A stretch of DNA of 64,000 bases from Silanimonas sp044377035 (GTDB taxonomy: Bacteria > Pseudomonadota > Gammaproteobacteria > Xanthomonadales > Xanthomonadaceae), in assembly GCF_044377035.1 (NCBI RefSeq), contig NZ_JBILJW010000019.1, positions 1-64,000 of the forward strand, written 5' to 3'. The position numbers were made by a program, and so were the translations under genes. Numbering within the stretch: position 1 is the first letter of the stretch; every line of letters starts with the position of its first letter. This document shows positions 53,233 through 61,009 of this stretch, in pieces. Below the pieces are notes generated by a model that worked only from the letters and a program-made list of their open reading frames with translations, did no database searches and was not told the origin of the DNA.

Positions 53233-54885
53233 ATGGCGTTGACGGCAGGACCCGCCGCCCCCTCTTCCCCGCTCCACGCGATGCAGCCCGGGCTCCCGCG
53301 GCTGCGCGTGAGCGTCGTGCTGGCCTGCACCCGCTTGCCGGCGTGGCTCGACGAGACTCTCGCAGGGCTCCTGAAGGCTGACTTCCTCGACGTGCAGGTG
53401 CTGCGCGACGCCGATGCGCCCGCACGTCGCCACGGCAGCGTCGCCTGGCGCGCTTACCACGCGCTGGACCGCCGACTGCTCGGCGAGCTCCGACCCATCA
53501 TGGCTCCGCGTGCGCTGGCGCCCCGACTGGCCGAGGCACCCGCCCCCGGCACGGCCGATGCCCTGTGCGCCGCAGTGGCTGGCTTCACGCCGGACGTCGT
53601 CCTGTCGATCGGCCATTCCCCAGCGCGCATCGACCTGTGGCCGCTGGCGCGCCGCGCCGCATGGTCGATCCCCGCGGAGGCCTGCAAGCCCTCGTGGGGG
53701 CTGATGCACCTGCTGCCGGCGTTCCTTCGTGGCAACACCGAGGCGCCCTCCGGCTTTCCGGTGCACGACGACCGCACCGGGCACGGGCTGCTGCTGGACC
53801 CGGCAGTCGTCTCGATCGCGCAGCTCAGCTTCGCCCGCAACACCGCCTACCAGTTGCAGAAGGCGCCGGCGAAACTGCTGCGTGCGCTGCGACGACTGCA
53901 GCAGGGCCAGCCTTCCGCGGCCGCACCCGTCGAACTGGCGCGCGCGCCGGGAACCTTTGCCACGCTGGGCCTTTGCGCCCGGCTCCTCGGCCGCAGCCTG
54001 TGGCGTCACGTCCCAAGGCTCGGGCGCCGCGAACGCTGGACACTGGCCGCCCGTCGCTCGGGCACGGCCCTCGACCCGGCGGCCCCGCGCGCCGAGGACT
54101 TCACGCGATGGACGCCGCCGCGCGGCTGGTTCTGGGCGGACCCGTTCCCGGTGCACCACGACGGCGTCGACCACGTGTTCTTCGAGGCCTACGACTACGA
54201 ACGCGCCATCGGTGAGATCCATGCCGTCACCGTCGATGCCCATGGCCATCACAGCCCGCACCGCGTGGTGATGGCCGGCCCCCACCACCTGTCGTATCCG
54301 TTCCTCTTCCCGCATGCGGGGGAGCCGCACCTGCTCGTTGAGTGCGCGCAATCGCGGCGCATGCAGGCATTCCGCGCCCAACGCTTCCCCGAAGCCTGGT
54401 ACCCCGTCGCCACCCTGCTCGAGGGCTGGCGCGCCGTCGATGGAACCCTTTGGCAGCAGGACGGCCGATGGTGGCTGTTCGCCTGCGTGGCGGAAACGCC
54501 CTTCGACGACGGCGGACGCGAGTTCAACGAGCTCTTCCTGTTCCATGCCGACACACCGGTGGGCCCGTGGACGCCGCATCGCCAGAACCCCGTCGTCTCC
54601 GACGTGCGCAGTGCCCGCCCCGCCGGGCCGCTGTTCATGCATGAGGGGCGGCTGGTCCGCCCGAGCCAGGACTGCGCCGCCGAATACGGCCACCGCATCG
54701 TCTTCAACGAGGTGCGACGGCTCGATACCGAGGTGTACGAGGAAAGGCCGCTGGCCACCCTCAACCCCGATTGGGCGCCGGCATTGCGCGGCTGCCACAC
54801 CTACGCGCAAGCCGGGCGGCTCGAGCTGCTCGACGCGAAGTACCTGGCGCCGACGCGGGACGCGCGCCGCGACGCAGCCCCGTGA
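53233..54885 (+). CDS. Formyltransferase-like / GINT-like (glucosaminyl inositolphosphoceramide transferase N-domain) protein
   Basis: A 550-residue, two-part protein. Residues 15-250 look like the Rossmann-type fold of methionyl-tRNA formyltransferase relatives (RVSVVLACTRLPAWLDETL, VVLSIGHSPARIDLWPLA). Residues 280-540 contain a five-bladed-propeller-like region with FWADPFPVHHDGVDHVFFEAYDY, YPFLFPHAGEPHLLVECAQ and LFACVAETPFDDGG. This is the pattern of the N-terminal domain of plant GINT1 and its bacterial relatives found in polysaccharide loci. It may transfer a sugar or acyl group. It starts 13 bp after the oxygenase. The assignment is from pattern memory. Confidence 0.65.
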   Translation: MALTAGPAAPSSPLHAMQPGLPRLRVSVVLACTRLPAWLDETLAGLLKADFLDVQVLRDADAPARRHGSVAWRAYHALDRRLLGELRPIMAPRALAPRLAEAPAPGTADALCAAVAGFTPDVVLSIGHSPARIDLWPLARRAAWSIPAEACKPSWGLMHLLPAFLRGNTEAPSGFPVHDDRTGHGLLLDPAVVSIAQLSFARNTAYQLQKAPAKLLRALRRLQQGQPSAAAPVELARAPGTFATLGLCARLLGRSLWRHVPRLGRRERWTLAARRSGTALDPAAPRAEDFTRWTPPRGWFWADPFPVHHDGVDHVFFEAYDYERAIGEIHAVTVDAHGHHSPHRVVMAGPHHLSYPFLFPHAGEPHLLVECAQSRRMQAFRAQRFPEAWYPVATLLEGWRAVDGTLWQQDGRWWLFACVAETPFDDGGREFNELFLFHADTPVGPWTPHRQNPVVSDVRSARPAGPLFMHEGRLVRPSQDCAAEYGHRIVFNEVRRLDTEVYEERPLATLNPDWAPALRGCHTYAQAGRLELLDAKYLAPTRDARRDAAP

Positions 54886-55268
54886 AGCCCAGCCCCGGGC
54901 GGCGACGCCTCGATCGTCTCGCCATCGTCGTCTCGGTCGTCGGCTTCGCGGTGCTGCTGATACCGATGCGGCAGGACCCCGGCCTGCAGGTGATGTTCAA
55001 CCTGGCGCACGTGCCGGGCTTCGCACTGCTGGCCCTGCTCTGGGCGGAAGACCTGCTGGCACGCGAATGGGCGCGTGGGCGGCGCCTCGCCGTTGTCGCC
55101 TCGTGCGGCCTGCTGATGGCCGCGGCCACGGAAGGCCTGCAGATGCTCGTCCCCGGTCGCTACGCCGACCTCGGCGACATGCTCCGCAACGTCCTCGGCA
55201 TCGCGCTTGGGCTGGGCGTGCACCGTCTCTGGCCCGGCCTCCTGGCCTCCCGCATCGGCCGCGACTGA
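54882..55268 (+). CDS. VanZ-family membrane protein
   Basis: A 128-residue protein with about four membrane helices. It contains MFNLAHVPGFALLALLW and AAATEGLQMLVPGRYADLGDMLRNVLGIALG, matching the VanZ-like domain (conserved E-x-x-Q and R-x-x-x-x-D). The GTG at 54882 overlaps the previous stop (GTGA). VanZ-like proteins are common at the ends of EPS loci with exosortase genes; their activity is unknown. Confidence 0.82.
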   Translation: MKPSPGRRRLDRLAIVVSVVGFAVLLIPMRQDPGLQVMFNLAHVPGFALLALLWAEDLLAREWARGRRLAVVASCGLLMAAATEGLQMLVPGRYADLGDMLRNVLGIALGLGVHRLWPGLLASRIGRD

Positions 55269-55276
55269 ACACCGGG

Positions 55277-55313
55277 TGGAAAAAGAAAACGGCGGCGTGT
55301 TTCCACGCCGCCG
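55277..55313 (-). terminator. Terminator after the second propeller gene (minus), shared with VanZ gene
   Basis: A 10-bp stem centred on GGCGGCGTG/CACGCCGCC with loop TTTC. On the minus strand it is followed by GTTTTCTTTTTCC, so it terminates the leftward transcript. The plus-strand side lacks a T tract. It separates the convergent VanZ and propeller genes. Confidence 0.82.
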
Positions 55314-55341
55314 CCACCCCCCATCCTTGGATGTCGCTGGA

Positions 55342-57693
55342 TTACTGCGCGGCCGGAATCAGGCTCGGCGGCAGGTACATCATGTAGGCGTCGATGTCGG
55401 TGCTCGAGGTCGTACCGAAGTTCGAGGCCCAGATCACGCGGGTGAAGTCGCGGCTCACCGTCGCCTGCGGCTCGGTCCAGTAACCGCTCAGTCGGCTCTG
55501 GTGATGACCGATGTTGAGGATGCGGCCACCCGAGCGCAGCTCCACCGCGAACAGCTTGTTGTGCAGCCACTGGTTGGCACCCGACGAACCGTAGGTCGAC
55601 ACCAGCACCCAGCCCGGCTTGGCGAAGGCCTGGCCCGAGACGTGATAGGCCGTCGCCGTGCCCGAGAGGTAGGTCGGGAACAGGTTGGTGCGGGTGTTGG
55701 TGTCGATGTTGAACATGAAGAAGTCACCGGCGTTCGCCTGGTAGTCGACGGCGACATACACGTCCTGGCCGGCGGCGTTCAGTGCGAGGTCCGAGTGCTC
55801 CGAGGTGGTGTGCAGCTGGCGCGACGTCGTAAATCCGCGATCCCAGGCCACCGTGCCACCGCTGCCCGCGAGGTGCGAAACCACGCACCAGCGGCCCGAG
55901 GCCGACATGCCCGTGTGGTCGGGGCGAGCGCTCAGCGAACGCGAACCCACCACCGTCTGCGTCTGCAGGTCGTACACGATGACGCCACGGATCGCGAAGC
56001 TGCTGGTCTCGGCCATCAGGCACCAGTAGCGGCCGTCCGCCGAGGGCGAACCCTCGGACTTCGTCCACACGCGGGCGGCATCAGCCCAGGGCAGCTTGCC
56101 GGCGAAGCTCGCGGCGCTCGTCGAGGTGTTGGTGTCAACGTTGAGTTGGCGCAGCGTCATGCCGCCGTTGGTGTCGAAGTAGTACAGCGTCTTCGGATTG
56201 GTCGGGTGCCACTGGATCTCGGCGTCGCCGGCCGGGCCGCTCAACGTGCGGATGAAGGCCATCGTGTTGGCGTTGTAGAGATGCCAGAAACCATTCGTCG
56301 CTTGCACCAGCAGGTAACTGTTGTCGGCGTTGAAGGCCTGGCGACGCGAGTAGTCTTGACGCGCCATGCCCGACGGCGCCTCGTTGGCGTGGTCGGTCAC
56401 GCGGATGCCGCAGGTGCCGTGCACCGGATCGCGGTACGAGGTGCCCTTCACCGGCTTGCCGACCGCCGGCACCGTCGAGACAACCTGGCCCTGCGGCAGC
56501 GCGAATCCGGCGGTGTAGAAGTTCGCACAGGCCTGGGGCGCACCAACCGATGCCACCGGCGGCTCGGTCTGCGCAGGCGCGGCGTTCACCGTAAGCGTGT
56601 AGCCGGCGGTGCTGCTGCGGCCCTGGGCATCGGCGATGCGTGCCGAGAGCGTGCGGGCGCCCGCGGAAGCCGCGCCCGGCACCGTCGCGCGGAAGCTGTA
56701 CGTGCCATCGCCGGCCACGGCGTCGCCGTTCTGCCCGGCGTCGTTGAAGGCCTGTGCCGCGCCGAGGCCGAGGCTCGAGAGGTCGCTGGTCACCGTCAGG
56801 CCGGTGCTGGCCGGACCGGTGCCCGCCGTGACACGCACCGCCAGCACGCTGGCTTCGCCAGCGAGCAGGCTGCTCGGGCTGGCCGAGGCGGCACCGAACG
56901 GCGCGGCGCTCGGCTCGGCGGCGGCGACCGTCAGACTGACGGAGGCGGAGGCCGAACGGCCCTGGCCATCGTTCACCGCGAAGCGCACCGACTTGCTGCC
57001 GGTGGCGATGCTGCTCCCGACGGTCTGGCGGAAGCTGTAAACGCCGTCGCCGGCAACGGCGTCACCGTTGATGCCGTTGTCGCGCAGGCGCTGGCTCTTG
57101 CTGCCGCCCAGCGCCGAGAGGTTGGCAGTGACGCCGATGCTCGTGCTGGTCGGATTGGTGGCCGCGGTGACGCGCGCGGTGACCAGCGTGGTGCCGCCCG
57201 GCGCGACCGACGTCGGCGAGGCGGAACCCACGGCCGACAGCGACACGGTCGCGGCCGGCTGGGTGGTCGTGCCGCCGCCAGTGCTGGCGGCGCCCAGCGT
57301 GGCATTGAAGGTGGCCGTGGTGCTGCGTCCCTGCGCATCGCGAACGGTGGCGACAATCGTCTTGGTGCCCAGCGTCGCGGCGCCGGCGATGTTCTCGCGG
57401 TAGGTGAACACGCCGTCGCCGGCGACGGCATCGCCGTACTGGCCGGCGTCGTTCAGGTCCTGCGCCGTGCTGCGCAGGAAGCCGCTCAAGTCGGCCTTCA
57501 CCGTGATCCCGGTGCTGGTCGGGTTGGCGGCCGGGGTCGTGTTGACGGTGATCATCACCCAGTCGCCCGGGTTGAGGTTGGTGGCGGGGGACGCGGCACC
57601 GGTGGCCGTGAGGCTTTGCGCCTGGGCGAGGACCGGCAGCGCCAACAGGGCGGCAGCCAAGGGCAGGCGGCGAAGAGTCGAGGCAGGATTCAT
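55342..57693 (-). CDS. Secreted protein with three Ig-like repeats and a propeller domain, paralogue 2
   Basis: A 783-residue protein with a signal peptide (about 1-26, ending VLAQAQS). Three tandem repeats of about 115 residues follow (about 27-370). Each ends in a calcium-site-like motif such as DAGQYGDAVAGDGVFTYR, DNGINGDAVAGDGVYSFR and DAGQNGDAVAGDGTYSFR. This fits the choice-of-anchor-X family of surface repeats. The C-terminal 400 residues are paralogous to the protein at 18780-20102. There is no membrane anchor or PEP-CTERM signal at the C-terminus (ends LIPAAQ). It is probably a secreted or cell-surface matrix protein of the EPS locus. GGAGA precedes ATG 57693. Confidence 0.75.
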   Translation of the reverse strand: MNPASTLRRLPLAAALLALPVLAQAQSLTATGAASPATNLNPGDWVMITVNTTPAANPTSTGITVKADLSGFLRSTAQDLNDAGQYGDAVAGDGVFTYRENIAGAATLGTKTIVATVRDAQGRSTTATFNATLGAASTGGGTTTQPAATVSLSAVGSASPTSVAPGGTTLVTARVTAATNPTSTSIGVTANLSALGGSKSQRLRDNGINGDAVAGDGVYSFRQTVGSSIATGSKSVRFAVNDGQGRSASASVSLTVAAAEPSAAPFGAASASPSSLLAGEASVLAVRVTAGTGPASTGLTVTSDLSSLGLGAAQAFNDAGQNGDAVAGDGTYSFRATVPGAASAGARTLSARIADAQGRSSTAGYTLTVNAAPAQTEPPVASVGAPQACANFYTAGFALPQGQVVSTVPAVGKPVKGTSYRDPVHGTCGIRVTDHANEAPSGMARQDYSRRQAFNADNSYLLVQATNGFWHLYNANTMAFIRTLSGPAGDAEIQWHPTNPKTLYYFDTNGGMTLRQLNVDTNTSTSAASFAGKLPWADAARVWTKSEGSPSADGRYWCLMAETSSFAIRGVIVYDLQTQTVVGSRSLSARPDHTGMSASGRWCVVSHLAGSGGTVAWDRGFTTSRQLHTTSEHSDLALNAAGQDVYVAVDYQANAGDFFMFNIDTNTRTNLFPTYLSGTATAYHVSGQAFAKPGWVLVSTYGSSGANQWLHNKLFAVELRSGGRILNIGHHQSRLSGYWTEPQATVSRDFTRVIWASNFGTTSSTDIDAYMMYLPPSLIPAAQ

Positions 57694-58013
57694 GAGGGCG
57701 TCTCCAAAATTCAGGCGTGCGAATCCCCGAGCCGGCCGTTGCGACGCAGCCAGGGGCGCTTGCATTGGGTTCGGCGGGCTCCGCCGCCAAACAGGGGGTT
57801 CTGGCTACGAAGCGACGATCGTTGCTAGGGCAACGCGCTCCGTATTGATCGTCGGGAACCGGAAGTGGTCCTCGCCGCAGCGAGCCGACCCGGCCGTCCT
57901 GGCCCTTCCGTGCACCTCGATCCGGTGCCGGCACCATCGCTCTGGATGGCGTCCCTCCGATCCGTCCCCGCACTCGCAAGTGCGTGGCGACCTCAGGTGA
58001 GGCGCACTCTCCG

Positions 58014-58032
58014 GATGCAAACAGATGCAAAC
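58014..58032. repeat. Two tandem GATGCAAAC copies, 10-bp period
   Basis: GATGCAAAC at 58014-58022 and 58024-58032, separated by one base. One helical turn of spacing suits side-by-side binding by a regulator, about 320 bp upstream of the propeller gene start. Confidence 0.45.
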
Positions 58033-58314
58033 CGGGCAATCGGCCACACTTTCGCTGACACCGGTTCAAAATCGCCCCGGCACCACTCAAACCGCCGGGC
58101 CACGTCACAAATTGTCAAAGCCCGTAATTACCGGGCGTTCACGTCCGGGGGAAGGAATGCGTTAAGCGACGAGCAAAAAGCGCTGGCAAATGGCCGGCGT
58201 GCGCGGAATGACCGGCGGCGGGCGCCGGCGCGGCCTCCGCCTGCCACCAACTTCCCAGCATGCCCATGGCCACCCGAAGGCCGGGGCCCTCACTGAACGG
58301 AATGCGCCAAGCGC

Positions 58315-58344
58315 TTGATCCGGAAGCGAGTTGTGCCCCATACT
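58315..58344 (+). promoter_or_regulatory. Candidate sigma-70 promoter of rpmJ
   Basis: TTGATC (58315-58320) and CATACT (58339-58344) with 18-bp spacing place the start of transcription near 58351, about 50 bp before the ATG. Confidence 0.5.
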
Positions 58345-58399
58345 CGCGGGCTTCCGATGATGTAACCGCTGTTTCCCTTTACTCGCCCACAGGTGTCGC

Positions 58400-58525
58400 A
58401 TGAAAGTTCTCTCGTCCCTGAAGTCCGCGAAGTCCCGTCACCGCGACTGCAAGGTCGTGCGCCGCCGTGGCAAGGTCTTCGTGATCTGCAAGTCGAACCC
58501 CCGCTTCAAGGCCCGCCAGCGCTGA
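58400..58525 (+). CDS. rpmJ: 50S ribosomal protein L36, zinc-ligand-poor (YkgO-like) form
   Basis: A 41-residue protein starting MKVLSSLKSAKSRHRDC and ending SNPRFKARQR, the type carried singly by Xanthomonadales. The canonical zinc form has three Cys and one His. Here only Cys17 and Cys30 remain and the others are replaced, so it should not need zinc. The gene is monocistronic, with its own promoter and terminator. Confidence 0.96.
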   Translation: MKVLSSLKSAKSRHRDCKVVRRRGKVFVICKSNPRFKARQR

Positions 58526-58551
58526 TTCGCGCCCGGCCCTGATGCCCTGCG

Positions 58552-58581
58552 ACGCCGGCCCTGTGCCGGCGTTGTTGTTTT
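58552..58581 (+). terminator. rpmJ terminator
   Basis: An 8-bp stem ACGCCGGC/GCCGGCGT with a 5-base loop, followed by the T-rich TGTTGTTTT. Confidence 0.75.
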
Positions 58582-58640
58582 CGGGCATCGCGATGCCACA
58601 ATCCGGCGTCGCCCCCATCCGATCGTCCCGGAGACCCGCC

Positions 58641-58970
58641 ATGCTGCGTTCCACCCTCGTCGCCGCCGGCCTTGCGCTGGCCTTCGCCGCCCCCGCCCAG
58701 GCCGACCGCCTGCTCATCGAGCGCGCCCAGGCCAGCGAAGCCGCCAACCTGCCCGCTCGCGGCCAGAGCATGGCCGAAGTGGAAGCCAAGTTCGGCGCCC
58801 CGCAGCAGAAGCTCGAACCGCGTGGTGGCCAGAGCGCCGCCTGGCCGGTGATCCATCGTTGGGTGTATTCGGACTTCACCGTCTACTTCGAGCGCGAGCG
58901 CGTCGTCGACACCGTGCTCAACAAGGCGGCGCCGCAGGAGCAGGGGCCGGCCCCCGCGAACCGCGGCTGA
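58641..58970 (+). CDS. Small periplasmic protein, BamE/SmpA-like
   Basis: A 109-residue protein with a signal peptide (about 1-21, AFAAPAQA) and a short mature domain. GQSMAEVEAKFGAPQQK, then WVYSDFTVYFERERVVDTVL, follow the BamE/SmpA-OmlA pattern (G-M-x-x-x-E-V, G-x-P, W-x-Y-x-x-x-x-V). There is no lipobox cysteine, so it would be soluble in the periplasm. ATG 58641 was chosen for its signal peptide. It has its own terminator. The family call is tentative. Confidence 0.65.
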   Translation: MLRSTLVAAGLALAFAAPAQADRLLIERAQASEAANLPARGQSMAEVEAKFGAPQQKLEPRGGQSAAWPVIHRWVYSDFTVYFERERVVDTVLNKAAPQEQGPAPANRG

Positions 58971-58990
58971 GCCCGTAGGCCGTCGACCCA

Positions 58991-59018
58991 AGGCGCGGCC
59001 CCGGGCCGCGCCTTTTTT
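58991..59018 (+). terminator. Rho-independent terminator
   Basis: A 9-bp GC stem (GGCGCGGCC/GGCCGCGCC) extended by an A-T pair, with loop CCG, followed by six T residues (59013-59018). It ends the BamE-like gene. Confidence 0.92.
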
Positions 59019-59066
59019 CATGCCTGCGCGCGACAATGCGCGCCTCGTTTCGATCCCGAGAGACCG

Positions 59067-60092
59067 ATGAGCCTTCGCTTCCCCGCCGAATGGGAACCCC
59101 AGGACGCCGTCCTGATCGCCTGGCCGCACGCCGGCACCGACTGGGCCGAGCGGCTCGCCGAAGTCGAAACCACCTATGTCGCGCTCGGTGCGGCCATCAC
59201 GCGCTTCCAGCGTCTGGTCATCGTGGTGGCCGATGCCGCGCTCGAAGCCCATGCGCGTGCCCTGCTGACGGCGGGTGGTGCCGATCTCGCGCGCGTGCGC
59301 TTCGTCCACGCCGCCTACGACGACACCTGGCTGCGCGACTCCGGCCCAATCACCCTCCGCGACGGTGACGGTTTCCGCCTGCTCGATTTCCGCTTCACCG
59401 GCTGGGGCGGCAAGTACGGCGCCGCGCAGGACGATGCGCTGATCGCGCAGCTCGTCGCGGCGGGCCTGTTCAAGGACGCGAAGCACCAGCGCATCGATTT
59501 CGCACTCGAGGGCGGCGGCATCGAGACCGACGGCGAAGGCACCCTGCTCACCACCTGGCACTGCCTGCACGAGCGCCACCCCGGGCTAACGCGCCAGGAA
59601 ATCAGCTGGCAGCTCGAGAACGCGCTCCAGCAGCAGCGCGTGCTGTGGCTGGACCATGGCGCGCTCGAAGGCGACGACACCGACGCGCATATCGACACCC
59701 TCGCCCGCTTCGCCGCGCGCGACAGCATCACCTACCAGAGCTGCGACGACCCGGCCGATTCGCACTACGCCGGACTGCAGGCCATGGGCGCCGAGCTGTC
59801 CGCGCTGCGCACGGCCGACAACAAGCCGTATCGCCTGTACCCGCTGCCCTGGGCGCGCCCGATCATCGACGAGGGCCGCCGCCTCGCGGCGAGTTACGCG
59901 AACTTCCTGATCATCAACGGCGCGGTGCTGATGCCGGCCTACGGCGACAAAATGGACGCCGCCGCCGCCGTGATGCTCGGCAACGCTTTCCCGAACCACG
60001 CCATCGTGCCCGTGCCCTGCCGCCCGCTGATCTGGCAGAACGGCAGCCTGCACTGCATCACCATGCAGCTGCCCGCCGGCCTGCTGGCCTGA
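59067..60092 (+). CDS. aguA: Agmatine deiminase
   Basis: Converts agmatine to N-carbamoylputrescine, step 1 of arginine-decarboxylase-derived putrescine synthesis. 341 residues with the family motifs MSLRFPAEWEPQDAVLIAWPH, DTWLRDSGPI, RFTGWGGKY, EGGGIETDGEGT and DHGALEGDDTDAHID. The catalytic Cys330 is in QNGSLHCITMQ. The next gene encodes the following enzyme, 32 bp downstream. Confidence 0.95.
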   Translation: MSLRFPAEWEPQDAVLIAWPHAGTDWAERLAEVETTYVALGAAITRFQRLVIVVADAALEAHARALLTAGGADLARVRFVHAAYDDTWLRDSGPITLRDGDGFRLLDFRFTGWGGKYGAAQDDALIAQLVAAGLFKDAKHQRIDFALEGGGIETDGEGTLLTTWHCLHERHPGLTRQEISWQLENALQQQRVLWLDHGALEGDDTDAHIDTLARFAARDSITYQSCDDPADSHYAGLQAMGAELSALRTADNKPYRLYPLPWARPIIDEGRRLAASYANFLIINGAVLMPAYGDKMDAAAAVMLGNAFPNHAIVPVPCRPLIWQNGSLHCITMQLPAGLLA

Positions 60093-60124
60093 GCGCCGCG
60101 CGCGAACCCACCCCGAGTGACCCC

Positions 60125-61009
60125 ATGAGCCGCATTCTGAAAGTCGCCCTCGTCCAGGAGTTCAACCAGGGCGACGCCGAACCCAACCTTGCGCGCATCG
60201 AGCAGCGCGTGGCCGAAGCCGCCGCCAGCGGCGCGAAGCTCGTGCTGCTGCAGGAACTGCACAACGGCCCGTACTTCTGCCAGCACCAGGACACCGACGA
60301 GTTCGATCGGGCGGAAGCCATTCCCGGCCCGAGCACCGAACGCCTGTCGCGGCTGGCGAAGCAGCACGGCGTGGTGCTGGTGGCCTCGCTGTTCGAGCGC
60401 CGCGCGCCCGGCCTCGCGCACAACACCGCCGTGGTGTTCGACGCCGACGGCAGCTTCCGCGGCAAGTACCGGAAGATGCACATCCCCGACGACCCGGGCT
60501 TCAACGAGAAGTTCTACTTCACGCCCGGTGACCTCGGCTTCACCCCGATCGACACCTCAGTGGGCCGCCTCGGCGTGCTCGTCTGCTGGGACCAGTGGTA
60601 TCCGGAAGCCGCGCGCCTGATGGCGCTGGCCGGCGCCGACCTGCTGCTCTACCCGACCGCCATCGGCTGGGACCCGCGCGACACAGACGCCGAGAAGGAG
60701 CGCCAGCGCATGGCCTGGATCCTCTCGCACCGCGGCCACGCGGTGGCCAACGGCCTGCCCGTGCTCACCTGCAACCGCACCGGCTTCGAGGCCTCCCCCA
60801 TCGGCGGCCCCGGCATCCAGTTCTGGGGCTCCAGCGCGGTGTTCGGGCCGCAGGGCGAAGTCCTCGCCGAGGCCTCGCGCGACGCCGCTGAAGTGCTGTT
60901 CTGCGAGGTCGACCTCGCCCGCGGTGAAGCCGTGCGGCGCATCTGGCCCTTCCTGCGCGACCGCCGCATCGACGCCTACGGCGACCTGACCAAGCGTTTC
61001 CGCGATTGA
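60125..61009 (+). CDS. aguB: N-carbamoylputrescine amidase
   Basis: A nitrilase-superfamily amidase, 294 residues, hydrolysing N-carbamoylputrescine to putrescine, CO2 and ammonia. The Glu-Lys-Cys triad is visible in LVLLQELHNGPYF (Glu), KYRKMHIPDD (Lys) and VLVCWDQWYPEAARLMAL (Cys). It pairs with aguA in one operon. Confidence 0.95.
   Translation: MSRILKVALVQEFNQGDAEPNLARIEQRVAEAAASGAKLVLLQELHNGPYFCQHQDTDEFDRAEAIPGPSTERLSRLAKQHGVVLVASLFERRAPGLAHNTAVVFDADGSFRGKYRKMHIPDDPGFNEKFYFTPGDLGFTPIDTSVGRLGVLVCWDQWYPEAARLMALAGADLLLYPTAIGWDPRDTDAEKERQRMAWILSHRGHAVANGLPVLTCNRTGFEASPIGGPGIQFWGSSAVFGPQGEVLAEASRDAAEVLFCEVDLARGEAVRRIWPFLRDRRIDAYGDLTKRFRD

Larger units (their letters stand above)
57694..58399. 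other. 706-bp intergenic region between propeller 2 and rpmJ
   Basis: No open reading frame with recognisable coding character was found. It carries the upstream region of the leftward propeller gene and of rpmJ. Visible elements are a tandem GATGCAAAC repeat (58014-58032), a TTGACA hexamer on the minus strand (58117-58112) and the rpmJ promoter (58315-58344). The TTGACA has no clear -10 partner. No riboswitch consensus was recognised. Confidence 0.6.

Noticed and set aside
55342..57693. PEP-CTERM sorting signal on the secreted proteins
   Set aside because: The C-termini (ending LIPAAQ and SCPAP) have no PEP motif, membrane helix or basic tail.
57694..58399. A c-di-GMP (GEMM) or other riboswitch before propeller 2
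   Set aside because: Repeated GCAAAC words suggested it, but the conserved GEMM core and its two helices could not be matched on either strand.
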